Part shown: piece after piece, positions 28,531 through 37,893 of the stretch
How positions within the stretch are numbered: position 1 is the stretch's first letter
Layout of the letters: each line of letters begins with the position of its first letter
Assembly: GCF_030655415.1 (NCBI RefSeq)
Contig: NZ_JAURVN010000018.1
Coordinates: 186,001 to 250,000 of the forward strand
DNA length: 64,000 bases
Direction of reading: 5' to 3'
Origin: Herminiimonas sp.
GTDB lineage: Bacteria > Pseudomonadota > Gammaproteobacteria > Burkholderiales > Burkholderiaceae
The notes under the pieces: model-generated
The model's database searches: none
What the model saw: only the letters and a program-made list of their open reading frames with translations
Told to the model about the DNA's origin: nothing
Program-made: the position numbers and the translations under genes

Positions 28531-30033
28531 ATGGAATTATTTACTAATCTAGGGATAGGCTTCGAGACCGCCCTGTCTTTGCAGAATTTGATGTATTGCC
28601 TGATCGGCGTGTTTCTGGGTACAGCGGTTGGCGTGTTGCCAGGCCTCGGACCGGTTGCCACGATCGCGATGTTGTTGCCGGCGACGTTTGCCTTGCCTCC
28701 AATCGCAGCCTTGATCATGCTGGCTGGTATTTATTACGGCGCACAATACGGGGGATCGACAACTGCGATTTTGGTGAACCTGCCAGGGGAATCATCCTCG
28801 GTGGTCACCGCCATCGATGGTTATCAGATGGCGCGACAGGGACATGCTGGTAAGGCGTTGGCAACTGCAGCGATCGGCTCCTTCTTTGCCGGTACCGTTG
28901 CGACCATCTTGCTTGCTCTGTTTGCACCGCCGCTTGCTGATCTGGCTTTGAAGTTCGGCCCTGCGGAATATTTTTCGCTGATGGTATTGGGTTTGGTTGC
29001 TTCAGTTGTGTTGGCTAGCGGTTCGTTGCTCAATGCAATCGGCATGGTGATTCTTGGCTTGTTGCTGGGCTTGATCGGCTCCGACGTTAACTCCGGTGCG
29101 GCACGTTACACTTTCGACATGCCGGAACTGGCAGACGGCATTAACTTCGTGATCGTCGCGATGGGTATGTTCGGTATCGGCGAAATCATCCGCAATCTGG
29201 AGCATGAAGAAACCCGTTCGCTGGTAATGAAAAAAGTCTCCGGCTTGATGTTGAGCAAGGACGACATGAAGCGCATCATCGCGCCGATTCTGCGCGGTAC
29301 TGCTCTGGGTTCTGCGCTGGGTATCTTGCCTGGTGGCGGCGCGATGTTGGCATCGTTTGCTGCGTACTCTATCGAGAAAAAAGTTTCGAAGAACTCTGCG
29401 CAATTCGGCAAGGGTGCGATTGAAGGTGTAGCAGCGCCGGAAGCGGCAAACAATGCTGGCGCGCAAACTTCATTCATCCCTATGCTGACTTTGGGTATTC
29501 CATCGAATCCGGTGATGGCGTTGATGATCGGCGCGATGATCATTCAAGGTATTCAGCCTGGTCCTGCCGTGATGACAGAGCAACCAACCTTGTTCTGGGG
29601 CTTGATCGCTTCGATGTGGATTGGTAACTTCTTCCTGATCGTGTTGAATCTGCCTATGATCGGTTTGTGGGTCCGCATGATTACCGTGCCTTACCATCAT
29701 TTGTATCCAGCGATCCTGATGTTCTGTGCGATTGGCGTGTTCAGTTTAAATAACAGCGATTTTGATATTTATCTGATGGCCTTATTTGGATTGTTCGGTT
29801 ATATTTGCGCAAAGCTCGATGCTGAGCCGGCTCCGATGTTGTTAGGTTTTATTATCGGACCGATGATGGAAGAATATTTGCGTCGCGCATTGTTGTTGTC
29901 GCGCAGTGATCCGATGGTGTTTTTGACACGTCCTATCAGTGCCACAATGTTGGCAATGGCGGCGTTAGCGTTGGCAGTTGTGTTGTTGCCCGCGTTGCGC
30001 AAAAAACGCGAGGAAGCATTCAAAGAAGAATAA
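28531..30033 (+). CDS. tctA: Tripartite tricarboxylate transporter large membrane subunit TctA
   Basis: The 500-residue transport subunit with about 11-12 hydrophobic helices. Signature TctA blocks are present: [20 protein letters not shown] near 30, [14 protein letters not shown] near 70 and GLRAPEA-like [26 protein letters not shown] 28531 is chosen because GAGAAGG precedes it. It is driven by the ion gradient together with TctB and TctC. Confidence 0.95.
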   Translation: MELFTNLGIGFETALSLQNLMYCLIGVFLGTAVGVLPGLGPVATIAMLLPATFALPPIAALIMLAGIYYGAQYGGSTTAILVNLPGESSSVVTAIDGYQMARQGHAGKALATAAIGSFFAGTVATILLALFAPPLADLALKFGPAEYFSLMVLGLVASVVLASGSLLNAIGMVILGLLLGLIGSDVNSGAARYTFDMPELADGINFVIVAMGMFGIGEIIRNLEHEETRSLVMKKVSGLMLSKDDMKRIIAPILRGTALGSALGILPGGGAMLASFAAYSIEKKVSKNSAQFGKGAIEGVAAPEAANNAGAQTSFIPMLTLGIPSNPVMALMIGAMIIQGIQPGPAVMTEQPTLFWGLIASMWIGNFFLIVLNLPMIGLWVRMITVPYHHLYPAILMFCAIGVFSLNNSDFDIYLMALFGLFGYICAKLDAEPAPMLLGFIIGPMMEEYLRRALLLSRSDPMVFLTRPISATMLAMAALALAVVLLPALRKKREEAFKEE

Positions 30034-30044
30034 AAGGCTAGTTA

Positions 30045-30157
30045 CGTCGCTTCTCAGTCAGGGTTGGCGACAGTAGCAGAGGGCCGAGGAGACCTGTGTT
30101 TCACAGAAGCTGTTGAGAGGTAACTCATCAAACGGCCGGAAGCACAAAGCAAAATTC
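30045..30157 (+). ncRNA. Structured 3' region of the tct operon (candidate RNA element A)
   Basis: GGCCG (30082-30086) pairs with CGGCC further on, enclosing a CTGTG-TTT-CACAG hairpin and a TTGAG/CTCA-type hairpin, a three-way-junction shape. It lies between tctA and a terminator. It shares the decamer GGAGACCTGT (30088-30097) with RNA candidate B at 30435-30444. No promoter is evident, so it may be a tctA 3' UTR or a processed small RNA. Confidence 0.35.
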
Positions 30158-30187
30158 AAGGCGTGTCGAAAGACACGCCTTTTTTAT
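30158..30187 (+). terminator. Intrinsic terminator of the tct operon
   Basis: AAGGCGTGTC-GAAA-GACACGCCTT, a 10-bp stem with a GNRA loop followed by seven T. It is a strong Rho-independent terminator after tctA and the structured region. Confidence 0.92.
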
Positions 30188-30299
30188 TGCCCGCATATTT
30201 TTGAAAACAGTAAGCCAGACGTCGATACCCCAAATTCAACTACCCGGCAAGGCGTCTCTTTGCCATTTGTTGTTGTAAGGTGCGAGTAAGCATAATTGC

Positions 30300-30328
30300 T
30301 TGATTTCCCCGAAATTGATTTTTATAAT
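30300..30328 (+). promoter_or_regulatory. Near-consensus sigma-70 promoter for RNA candidate B
   Basis: TTGATT (30300-30305), a 17-base spacer, then a perfect TATAAT (30323-30328). Start of transcription is expected near 30335. There is no coding frame for 240 bases downstream. Confidence 0.7.
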
Positions 30329-30334
30329 GAGTCC

Positions 30335-30531
30335 GGCTTTGCTGCCTTGACCCGAAATGGTGCGCCTCGGTCTGCGCTACAGAATGGTTTGAGGGGAGCA
30401 TACATACACACGACATCGATGTCGGACTAGTAGGGGAGACCTGTATCAATAATGGTGGCGATAGCAAAGCTATACGCCGCCTGGGGTACAGCAGATGTAT
30501 TTGAGGGCGCATCGCGAGATGCGCCTTTTTT
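30335..30531 (+). ncRNA. Candidate ~200-nt noncoding RNA or leader (RNA candidate B)
   Basis: The region runs from a consensus promoter to a strong terminator and has several clean helices. TGCTG (30340-30344) pairs with CAGCA (30489-30493) to close the structure. Inside lie a GCGC hairpin, CGACA-TCGA-TGTCG (30411-30424) and GGCGATAGC-AAA-GCTATACGCC (30457-30478). No convincing reading frame is present. The RNA ends 45 bases before ogt, so it could be an independent small RNA or a riboswitch-like leader of ogt-xerD. I compared it from memory with 6S, tmRNA, RNase P, SRP RNA and common riboswitches and saw no match. Confidence 0.55.
30506..30531 (+). terminator. Intrinsic terminator of RNA candidate B
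   Basis: GGCGCATC-GCGA-GATGCGCC, an 8-bp GC-rich stem with a GNRA tetraloop followed by six T. It stands between the promoter at 30300 and ogt. Confidence 0.9.
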
Positions 30532-30575
30532 GTTTTATGCTCTGTGTTTATGCACATGTCTTTGGGCTGTATGCA

Positions 30576-31073
30576 ATGAAGCAGACATCTTCCTCTTCCC
30601 TTTTTTCCGCGATTGTCGAAACCTCATTTGGTGCCGTTGGCATACGCACTGAAGATCGACTTGTGCGCGAACTGGTTTATTTGCCGGCCAGCTTCCACGA
30701 GAAAGAAGCGACCGATGTCGTGGCCGAGCGCGCAGCGAAGCAAGTTGAGCGTTACCTGAGCGATCCCGATTTTCAATTCGATCTGCCGCTGACACAGATA
30801 GGCACACCGTTTCAACAAAAAGTCTGGGCTGCTATTTCTGAAATCCCGCGCGGCAAAGTACTTACCTACGGTGATGTTGCCAGACGCGTGCAATCGGCGC
30901 CGCGTGCGGTTGGGCAAGCTTGCGGCGCGAATTGGTTTCCCTTGGTGATTCCATGTCATCGTGTGACTGCTGCGGGTGGGCTGGGTGGCTTCTCGCATCA
31001 CGATGATGAAACCGGATTTCATGTCGGCGTAAAGCGCTGGCTGCTCACGCATGAAAAAGTCGCGGGCTACTGA
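30576..31073 (+). CDS. ogt: Methylated-DNA--[protein]-cysteine S-methyltransferase
   Basis: A suicide repair protein (165 aa) for O6-alkylguanine. The active-site motif is IPCHRV with C127, preceded by the winged-helix block GKVLTYGDVARRV. The residues before the active site read GANW where many homologues have GANP. I start at ATG 30576 (MKQTSSSSLF); a longer frame would run through the upstream terminator. It overlaps xerD by one base (TGATG). Confidence 0.93.
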   Translation: MKQTSSSSLFSAIVETSFGAVGIRTEDRLVRELVYLPASFHEKEATDVVAERAAKQVERYLSDPDFQFDLPLTQIGTPFQQKVWAAISEIPRGKVLTYGDVARRVQSAPRAVGQACGANWFPLVIPCHRVTAAGGLGGFSHHDDETGFHVGVKRWLLTHEKVAGY

Positions 31074-32074
31074 TGAGTTCTACTATAAAAACTGCTACTG
31101 CAAAAAAGACCGCCAACAAGTCAGTCAAGCAGGTCGCGCGCGCTACGGCCAAAGTAAGTAAAAATTCAGCGAATGCCGAAGCTTTGATCAGTCAGCCGCA
31201 GATTGAGGAATTCTGCGACACCTTGTGGCTGGAAGACGGTCTGGCAAAAAATTCTCTGGATGCTTATCGACGCGATTTGAGCTTGTTCGCAGCCTGGTTG
31301 CAAGCCGAGCGCGGCAAGACCTTATTGGCTGCGCATGCCGACGATTTGAATGCCTATTTTTTTGCGAAACATGAAAGCACCAAAGCCACTTCATCGAATC
31401 GTCGCTTGGCAGTACTCAAACGTTTCTACCAGTTAGCCTTGCGCCAAAATCGCATCAGCGACGATCCTTGTCTGAAAATGCGCTCGGCCAAGCAACCGCC
31501 TCGCACGCCCAAGACTTTATCGGAAGCGCAAGTCGATGCCTTGCTGGCAGCGCCTGATGTGACGACACCGCTCGGTCTGCGTGATCGCACCATGCTGGAG
31601 TTGATGTATGCCAGCGGTTTGCGTGTGACGGAGTTGGTGCTGCTGAAATCGATAGAAGTTGGCATGAACGAAGGCGTGCTGCGCATTACTGGCAAAGGTA
31701 GTAAAACGCGGCTGGTGCCGTTTGGCGAAGAAGCGCGAGCGTGGATAGAACGCTATCTAAAAGAAGCGCGTCCTGTGATCCTGGATGGGCAGATAGACGA
31801 TGCGCTTTTTGTCACTGCGCGCGGTGGGCCAATGACGCGGCAGATGTTCTGGACGCTGATCAAGAAGCACGCGGCAGCCGCTCAAATCAATGCGCCGCTA
31901 TCACCGCATACCTTGCGCCACGCATTCGCCACGCATTTGCTGAACCATGGTGCCGATTTGCGCGTAGTGCAGTTGCTGCTCGGGCATTCTGATATTTCGA
32001 CTACGCAGATCTACACCCATGTGGCGCGCGAGCGCTTGAAGCTTTTGCATCAGATGCATCATCCGCGTGGTTAA
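31073..32074 (+). CDS. xerD: Site-specific tyrosine recombinase XerD
   Basis: Resolves chromosome dimers at dif with XerC. The catalytic set is complete: R184, K208, H279, R282, H305 and Y314 (QIYTH). A SAM-like N-terminal core-binding domain spans about 42-130. The first ~38 residues are a Lys/Ala/Thr-rich extension (TATAKKTANKSVKQ), making 333 residues against about 298 for typical XerD. Translation is coupled to ogt through the one-base overlap. Confidence 0.94.
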   Translation: MSSTIKTATAKKTANKSVKQVARATAKVSKNSANAEALISQPQIEEFCDTLWLEDGLAKNSLDAYRRDLSLFAAWLQAERGKTLLAAHADDLNAYFFAKHESTKATSSNRRLAVLKRFYQLALRQNRISDDPCLKMRSAKQPPRTPKTLSEAQVDALLAAPDVTTPLGLRDRTMLELMYASGLRVTELVLLKSIEVGMNEGVLRITGKGSKTRLVPFGEEARAWIERYLKEARPVILDGQIDDALFVTARGGPMTRQMFWTLIKKHAAAAQINAPLSPHTLRHAFATHLLNHGADLRVVQLLLGHSDISTTQIYTHVARERLKLLHQMHHPRG

Positions 32075-32312
32075 ATTTTCAACTTTCTGCCGGTAGTGAG
32101 TTATTGCGAAAAGCAATAAAATTGGCTGAAGTTGTATGATTTTAATAGGTAATTTCTTGATTTCTTGAGTGCCAAGAGAGCGGCGGCGCCGTCTGTTTTC
32201 AGCCGCGAAAGTTGGTGGCGTGCTAGCATTCGTACCATCGATGGGCCCTGTAGCAGCTTAATCCTGGCTCACCTCCTATCTTCAACAGAACATCTACTCA
32301 AAGAGCACTCAC

Positions 32313-32510
32313 TTGGCCAAACCTAATTTTCAGTACGAGAAGCGTCAAAAAGAGTTGGAAAAGAAACGCAAAAAAGAAGAAAAACTGAAGCGTAAAGCCG
32401 AAAAAGGCAATGCGCCTGACGATGGCACAGAAGCTTCTGACGCTGATGACGACGAAGTCGACACGGATACCGATGCAGACAAAGGCGCTGCCGGTCCTGC
32501 CAGCACCTAA
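32313..32510 (+). CDS. Small highly charged conserved protein
   Basis: A 65-residue protein with a basic coiled-coil-like first half (KRQKELEKKRKKEEKLKRK) and an acidic second half rich in Asp. It starts at TTG 32313, giving MAKPNFQYEK, an opening I recall from small hypothetical proteins of Burkholderiales. No transmembrane or signal segment is seen. The function is unknown. The 238 bases upstream hold a short TTATTGC/GCAATAA hairpin after xerD and no other gene. Confidence 0.65.
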   Translation: MAKPNFQYEKRQKELEKKRKKEEKLKRKAEKGNAPDDGTEASDADDDEVDTDTDADKGAAGPAST

Positions 32511-32539
32511 TTTGCTGTTTCAGTTTTGCTTGAATGACT

Positions 32540-33550
32540 TCAGACCGATGTGCCATCCGCGTCCGATGGAGAAATGCTGGTAACGGATTTCCCATGCAGC
32601 AGGATGCGCACCAATACCAAACCATGATCTGACGCGTGCGCTTGTTTGAAGGTCATGTGGTCATTCAAATACATCACTTCCACGACTTCACCTATCGCTG
32701 CGCGCGACGCCGGATTGAATTCCTCCGAAACCAGTATGTGATCGATCGTTTCATAACTGCCGTCGTGCATATGCGTGTAACCGACATCGCGCAAGGCATC
32801 GCGGCGCGACTGGATGCGATAGCTTTCAAACAAGCGATCGTCGGCGCCATTGATGGGATATTTCCCCAAGCCCATCACCATCTGCGTGGGAATTGCATTG
32901 GCAACGTCGTTGAAGTCGCCCATGACAATAATCGGTGCTCGTTTTTCCTTGTTCAAATTGGACAGCAGCGTACGTAATCCGAGCGCATCGGTGCCGCGTC
33001 GTATCAGCGAACGCAACATCGCAATCCCGGCTTGATCCGGTTGGTCGTCGTGATTGTCGTTGCGATAATCCGGTAGCTTGGATTTCAGGTGGCAAACAAA
33101 AACATGGACCAGCAAGTTGGGTGACACCTCTATTTTCGCGTGCAATACAGGCCGCGTGAAATGTGTAACGGGATGCGTAACGCCTGGCAAGGCAACCGCA
33201 AGATTATTGGGTAACTGTGTGAACGTGGCTGCGCCTTCTGCGACGGGCAGGCGAGAGATCAGAGCAACGCTGGGCGTCAGATGATCCGCCTGCGGATCAG
33301 GATCGAAGCCGATATGACGTGCATCGCGATACTTCTGCGTTTTAGCCAGCACATCTTTTAATGCGGCTTGTGAGAAGATTTCCTGCAGGCCTATGACGTC
33401 GGCATCCAGTCTATCCAGCTGTTGTGCAATCCAGCTGATTTTTGCATCATATTCTTCTAAAGAATATGGAATCTGGTCTTCGTAATATTTCACGCCTGGC
33501 AATGCCAGATTGCAGACATTGAAGGTCGCAAAGCGGAGTTCTTGTTGCAT
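32540..33550 (-). CDS. Endonuclease/exonuclease/phosphatase (EEP) family protein
   Basis: A 336-residue EEP-fold hydrolase. It shows FATFNVCNL near the N-terminus, DVIGLQEIF (metal Glu), VMGDFNDVANAIP and the terminal ASDHGLVLV catalytic His motif. No signal peptide is seen, so it is likely cytosolic. The substrate could be DNA, a phosphodiester or a sugar phosphate and cannot be told here. I start at ATG 33550 because GGAG lies seven bases ahead; a TTG at 33562 is the alternative. It is divergent from ybaK. Confidence 0.85.
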   Translation of the reverse strand: MQQELRFATFNVCNLALPGVKYYEDQIPYSLEEYDAKISWIAQQLDRLDADVIGLQEIFSQAALKDVLAKTQKYRDARHIGFDPDPQADHLTPSVALISRLPVAEGAATFTQLPNNLAVALPGVTHPVTHFTRPVLHAKIEVSPNLLVHVFVCHLKSKLPDYRNDNHDDQPDQAGIAMLRSLIRRGTDALGLRTLLSNLNKEKRAPIIVMGDFNDVANAIPTQMVMGLGKYPINGADDRLFESYRIQSRRDALRDVGYTHMHDGSYETIDHILVSEEFNPASRAAIGEVVEVMYLNDHMTFKQAHASDHGLVLVRILLHGKSVTSISPSDADGTSV

Positions 33551-33585
33551 AATGTGCTCCAATTTTTAAGATGAGCGTAACACGC

Positions 33586-34077
33586 ATGGCAAAAAAAGAG
33601 CACATTTCCGAAACGCCCGCGACCCAGTTCTTGCGCCGTAAGGACATTGTTTTTTCCGAGCATCCCTACGAATATGAAGAACACGGCGGCACCACGGTTT
33701 CGGCACGCAAGTTGGGCGTCGACGAACACGCAGTCGTTAAAACCCTGGTGATGCAGGACGAAGCGGCCAAGCCATTAATTGTATTGATGCACGGTGACCG
33801 CAAGGTTTCGACCAAAAATCTGGCACGTCAAATAGGCTGTAAATCGATAGAGCCATGCAAGCCGGAAGTGGCGAATCGGCATTCTGGATTTTTGATAGGC
33901 GGCACTTCGCCTTTCGGTACACGCAAGACGATGCCGGTGTATGTCGAGCAGAGTATTCTTGATCTGGAAAAAATATATATCAATGGCGGGCGACGCGGGT
34001 ACCTGATCGGCATCTCGCCACAAGTTTTGACGCAAGCTTTGTCGGCAACTGCCGTGCAGTGCGCGCTGGAAGAATAA
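33586..34077 (+). CDS. ybaK: Cys-tRNA(Pro) deacylase YbaK/EbsC family
   Basis: A trans-acting editing protein that hydrolyses mischarged Cys-tRNA(Pro). The ~163-residue single domain has the YbaK blocks KTLVMQDEAAKPLIVLMHGD, NLARQIGCKSIEPC and GYLIGISPQVL. ATG 33586 (MAKKEHISETPATQ) matches the usual opening; ATG 33571 is five codons upstream in frame. Confidence 0.9.
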   Translation: MAKKEHISETPATQFLRRKDIVFSEHPYEYEEHGGTTVSARKLGVDEHAVVKTLVMQDEAAKPLIVLMHGDRKVSTKNLARQIGCKSIEPCKPEVANRHSGFLIGGTSPFGTRKTMPVYVEQSILDLEKIYINGGRRGYLIGISPQVLTQALSATAVQCALEE

Positions 34078-34180
34078 AGAAAAAAGTTGAGAGCGCCGTT
34101 TTGCAATTAACCATAAACTGCAAAATGCGCGCGTACAAACATAACAGAAGATGTAATTAAAAAAGTAACTTAAGGTTGAT

Positions 34181-34786
34181 ATGAATACAGTTCTTTTCGC
34201 AATCGGTGCTTATCTGATCGGTTCGATTTCATTTGCAGTTGTTGTCAGCAAGTTTTTCCGTCTGGCTGATCCACGCAGCTACGGCTCCAAGAATCCAGGC
34301 GCAACCAATGTGCTCCGCAGTGGGAATAAAAAAGCCGCGATTTTGACCTTGCTGGGCGATGGCGCGAAAGGTTTTGTCGCAGTCTGGTTGGCCAAGCATT
34401 TTGGCCCTGAATACGGTGTGCAGGAAAGTGGCGTGGCCTTGGTTGCGATTGCCGTTTTCCTCGGTCATCTATGGCCTATCTTTTTTCGTTTCGTCGGCGG
34501 CAAAGGCGTGGCGACTGCGCTGGGTGTACTGCTTGCCTTGAACGTTTGGCTTGGTTTGGCAACGCTGATTACGTGGCTGGTGATTGCTTACGCATTCCGC
34601 TATTCGTCTTTGGCGGCATTGATTGCCAGTATTTTTGCGCCGTTCTATTACGGTTTGCTGTTTGGCCCGGATGCGATTTTGTTGGCGGTTGTAGCGATGA
34701 GCGTATTGCTGGTTTATCGACACGCGAAGAACATCGGTAATTTGCTGGCAGGGAAAGAAAGCCGACTAGGCAGTAAGAAAAAATAA
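34181..34786 (+). CDS. plsY: Glycerol-3-phosphate acyltransferase PlsY
   Basis: An inner membrane acyltransferase (201 aa) using acyl-phosphate to make lysophosphatidate, the step before PlsC (encoded at 3817-4572). It has five or so hydrophobic helices and the motifs [24 protein letters not shown] and [20 protein letters not shown] 34181 gives the expected short first segment. Confidence 0.96.
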   Translation: MNTVLFAIGAYLIGSISFAVVVSKFFRLADPRSYGSKNPGATNVLRSGNKKAAILTLLGDGAKGFVAVWLAKHFGPEYGVQESGVALVAIAVFLGHLWPIFFRFVGGKGVATALGVLLALNVWLGLATLITWLVIAYAFRYSSLAALIASIFAPFYYGLLFGPDAILLAVVAMSVLLVYRHAKNIGNLLAGKESRLGSKKK

Positions 34787-34835
34787 AGAACTGCCTACGT
34801 CATTTCGCACGAATTTAACATTCGCATCACAAGAG

Positions 34836-34853
34836 GCCGCCTTCCCTGGCGGC
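34836..34853 (+). terminator. GC-rich hairpin after plsY
   Basis: GCCGCC-TTCCCT-GGCGGC, a 6-bp GC stem 50 bases after plsY. No T-tract follows, so termination is only suggested. Confidence 0.35.
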
Positions 34854-35014
34854 GATCTCTATCTCAGTTGTATGACTAACTCATGACGGTGTCGCTTTTG
34901 CGCGAGCATTCCATACGTCCTTCGATCTTTCTTGTAATTGTGCAAATGAAATATTAGAGTGTCTTGAGCATATATGTAAGCTCAATTCCGTTCCTAATGT
35001 CTCTTAAGGCAATC

Positions 35015-36715
35015 ATGAAAAATTTGAAAATTGGAACCCGTCTCAGCCTCGGTTTTGCTCTCATCATTTTGCTCATGGCAGTCATGCTTGCTGTCAGCTT
35101 TTGGCGCTTGGGCGCAATCGATAAAACAGCGCAGGCCATGATTGATGAACCGATTGCGACTGAACGATTAGTCGGCGATTGGTATAGAAATATTCATGCA
35201 GGCGTGCGGCGAACTATGGCGATTGCCAAGAGTAGCGATCCATCGCTGACCACTTTCTTCGCGGCAGATACGGCCGAGTCTTCGAGAGTGTCCACCGAGC
35301 TGCAGGGCAAGATCGAACCTCTAATGAACACGCCCAGGGAAAAGGAAATCTTTGATGGCATCGTGACTTCGCGCAAGGCGTTCATTGCCTTACGCGATCG
35401 GATTATTAAAGAGAAGGTTGCCGGTAACACGGCTGAGGCAAACAGAATACTTGAAGTCGAATTTACGCCGGTCGCCAAGTCCTACACCGGACTTCTGCAA
35501 GAGTTGGTCGATCAACAGCGCAAAGAAAGCGACAACATGGCGCTGGATATTCATGCGACTTATAGCACCAGTTTGAATATTCTGATTTTCCTCGGCGTAG
35601 TGGCAATTCTGCTGGCCGTGCTTGCCGCATGGTGGCTGACCAAGGGAATTACTACGCCGTTAAATAATGCTGTCGGTATTGCACGTAAAGTGGCATCAGG
35701 TGATTTGAATAATGATATCGACGCATCCGGCAAGGATGAAACCGGCCAGTTATTCGGCGCGTTAAAAGATATGAATGACAGCCTGGTGCGCATCGTGTCG
35801 GAAGTCCGTTTTGGTACCGACACCATTGCCACCGCATCGAGCCAAATCGCATCCGGCAATATGGATTTGTCGAGCAGAACAGAGACCCAAGCCAGCTCAT
35901 TGGAAGAGACCGCTTCTTCGATGGAAGAGTTGACCTCAACCGTCAAGCAAAATGCCGACAACGCAAGACAGGCAAATCAAATGGCTGCATCGGCATCAGA
36001 GGTCGCAGGACGCGGCGGCGAGGTGGTTGCCAAGGTGGTGGAAACCATGAGTTCCATCAACGACTCATCGAAAAAAATCGTGGACATCATTGGCGTCATT
36101 GACGGCATCGCGTTCCAAACAAATATTCTCGCTTTGAATGCCGCAGTAGAAGCGGCGCGAGCCGGTGAACAGGGTCGAGGATTTGCAGTCGTAGCAACAG
36201 AAGTTCGCAATTTGGCACAACGATCGGCAGCTGCCGCTAAAGAAATCAAAACACTGATCGGCGATTCAGTAGACAAGGTTGATAACGGTGCAAAGTTGGT
36301 CGATCAGGCTGGCGCTACCATGTCTGAAATCGTGGAAAGCGTCAGACGCGTCACCGACATCATGTCGGAAATTACAGCGGCCAGCGCGGAGCAGACCGAA
36401 GGTATTGAGCAAGTCAATCAAGCCATTGGACAAATGGATCAGGTCACGCAACAGAATGCGGCACTGGTAGAAGAAGCTGCCGCTGCGGCAGCATCCTTGC
36501 AAGAGCAGGCTGATAACCTGGCGCACGTGGTGAGCGTGTTCAAGATCAATGGTATGCAAGCGGGAACGTCGCAGAAAAGCGCAAGTATCAGCGTCAGTCC
36601 TCACATTGCGACGCGATCACCAGTAAAGAAAGCGCCCGTTAAGTCAGCGCCTCAAAAACCTGCTGCGATACCGAAAGACAGACACACCGAAGCAAATGAT
36701 TGGGAAGAATTTTAA
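35015..36715 (+). CDS. Methyl-accepting chemotaxis protein with 4HB sensor
   Basis: A 566-residue chemoreceptor. TM1 is at about 10-30, a four-helix-bundle periplasmic domain spans about 35-185, and TM2 is at about 190-210. A HAMP domain follows, then the signalling hairpin with the tip IAFQTNILALNAAVEAARAG. The C-terminus ends in DWEEF, resembling the NWETF tether that recruits CheR/CheB to major receptors. ATG 35015 (MKNLKIGTRL) is preceded by AAGG; an upstream start at 34964 is less likely. The ligand is unknown. Confidence 0.94.
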   Translation: MKNLKIGTRLSLGFALIILLMAVMLAVSFWRLGAIDKTAQAMIDEPIATERLVGDWYRNIHAGVRRTMAIAKSSDPSLTTFFAADTAESSRVSTELQGKIEPLMNTPREKEIFDGIVTSRKAFIALRDRIIKEKVAGNTAEANRILEVEFTPVAKSYTGLLQELVDQQRKESDNMALDIHATYSTSLNILIFLGVVAILLAVLAAWWLTKGITTPLNNAVGIARKVASGDLNNDIDASGKDETGQLFGALKDMNDSLVRIVSEVRFGTDTIATASSQIASGNMDLSSRTETQASSLEETASSMEELTSTVKQNADNARQANQMAASASEVAGRGGEVVAKVVETMSSINDSSKKIVDIIGVIDGIAFQTNILALNAAVEAARAGEQGRGFAVVATEVRNLAQRSAAAAKEIKTLIGDSVDKVDNGAKLVDQAGATMSEIVESVRRVTDIMSEITAASAEQTEGIEQVNQAIGQMDQVTQQNAALVEEAAAAAASLQEQADNLAHVVSVFKINGMQAGTSQKSASISVSPHIATRSPVKKAPVKSAPQKPAAIPKDRHTEANDWEEF

Positions 36716-36728
36716 GTGTAGCGAATAG

Positions 36729-36763
36729 TCACGCAGTGACGGCCATCGTACTGCGTGATTTTT
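36729..36763 (+). terminator. Intrinsic terminator of the chemoreceptor gene
   Basis: TCACGCAGT / ACTGCGTGA form a 9-bp stem followed by TTTTT. The T-run touches the stop of the convergent tsaD gene. Confidence 0.85.
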
Positions 36764-37790
36764 AGATTTCGCTGATGCTATCCAGCGGCCAGCGTGGCTT
36801 GACGTTGAAGGCGTAATCTTTTTTGGCCGCATCAGGATTGATCTGCAGACGCATCGCACCGGCGAAGGCAATCATCGCGCCATTGTCGGTGCAAAATTCA
36901 AGCTCGGGATAAAACACCTTGAAGTGTTTTTTCGCTGCGGCTGCATTCAGTGACTCGCGTAGTTGACGATTGGCACCAACGCCGCCTGCAATTACCAAAC
37001 GTTTCAAACCTGTGTGCTTGAGGGCGGTGACACATTTAGCCGTCAGCACTTCGACGATAGCATCGACGAAGGCGCGTGCAATGTTCGCCTTGTCTTGTTC
37101 GCAGATATTCGTGGTTTGATTTTTTACTACCGTCAGCACGGCTGTCTTCAATCCTGAAAAACTAAAATCCAGATTTTTCGAATGTAGCATGGGGCGCGGT
37201 AATTTATATGCAGTTGGATCGCCGAACTCGGCCATCCGTGAAATTGCCGGTCCGCCCGGATAACCCAGGCCTAGCAATTTTGCAGATTTGTCGAATGCTT
37301 CGCCTGCTGCATCATCCAGTGTTTCGCCCAGCATCGTGTATTGCCCGACGCCGTCCACGCGCATCAATTGCGTGTGACCGCCGGAAACCAATAATGCGAT
37401 GAAAGGGAATTCCGGTGGTTCGCTAGCCAGCAAAGGCGACAGCAAATGGCCTTCGAGGTGATGCACGCCCAATACTGGTTTATCCAATGCGAGGCCGAGG
37501 CCGCAAGCGACCGAGGCGCCGACTAATAATGCGCCAGCCAAGCCCGGCCCTTGCGTGTAGGCGATCGCATCGATGGCATCGTGTGCTACGCCGCTCTCCG
37601 CGAAAACCTGTTCCAACAAGGGAATCGCGCGCCGAATGTGGTCTCGCGATGCAAGTTCCGGTACGACGCCGCCGTACTCTTCGTGCATCTTTACCTGTGA
37701 ATAAAGTGCGTGCGCCAGCAAGCCGCGCTGAGTGTCATACAGCGCGAGACCAGTTTCATCGCAGGAGGATTCGATACCGAGAACAAGCAT
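36762..37790 (-). CDS. tsaD: tRNA N6-adenosine threonylcarbamoyltransferase TsaD
   Basis: Transfers threonylcarbamoyl to A37 of ANN-decoding tRNAs. The 342-residue ASKHA protein has [10 protein letters not shown] at the N-terminus, iron ligands in [15 protein letters not shown] and the final TDNGAMIA block. Its partner TsaE is at 20790-21275. It is divergent from nasT. Confidence 0.97.
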   Translation of the reverse strand: MLVLGIESSCDETGLALYDTQRGLLAHALYSQVKMHEEYGGVVPELASRDHIRRAIPLLEQVFAESGVAHDAIDAIAYTQGPGLAGALLVGASVACGLGLALDKPVLGVHHLEGHLLSPLLASEPPEFPFIALLVSGGHTQLMRVDGVGQYTMLGETLDDAAGEAFDKSAKLLGLGYPGGPAISRMAEFGDPTAYKLPRPMLHSKNLDFSFSGLKTAVLTVVKNQTTNICEQDKANIARAFVDAIVEVLTAKCVTALKHTGLKRLVIAGGVGANRQLRESLNAAAAKKHFKVFYPELEFCTDNGAMIAFAGAMRLQINPDAAKKDYAFNVKPRWPLDSISEI

Positions 37791-37822
37791 GGAGCGTAAA
37801 GATGCGGGAAAAATGCATCATG

Positions 37823-37838
37823 TGGTGTGATTCTTGCG
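37823..37838 (+). promoter_or_regulatory. Weak sigma-54-like site upstream of nasT
   Basis: TGGTGT-N5-TTGCG keeps the invariant GG (37824-37825) and GC (37836-37837) at the required ten-base spacing. The -24 box departs from TGGCAC. Suggestive because the other nitrate units have strong sigma-54 sites. Confidence 0.3.
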
Positions 37839-37893
37839 TGGATTGTAGCTTATTCTGGTACAAGTCCGTATCACTTGCTTTTAGAATGTTGCA

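Noticed and set aside
30335..30531. 6S RNA (ssrS) as identity of RNA candidate B
   Set aside because: Length fits, but the fold shows separate hairpins around a junction instead of one long helix with a central bubble, and the conserved 6S bubble sequences are not seen.
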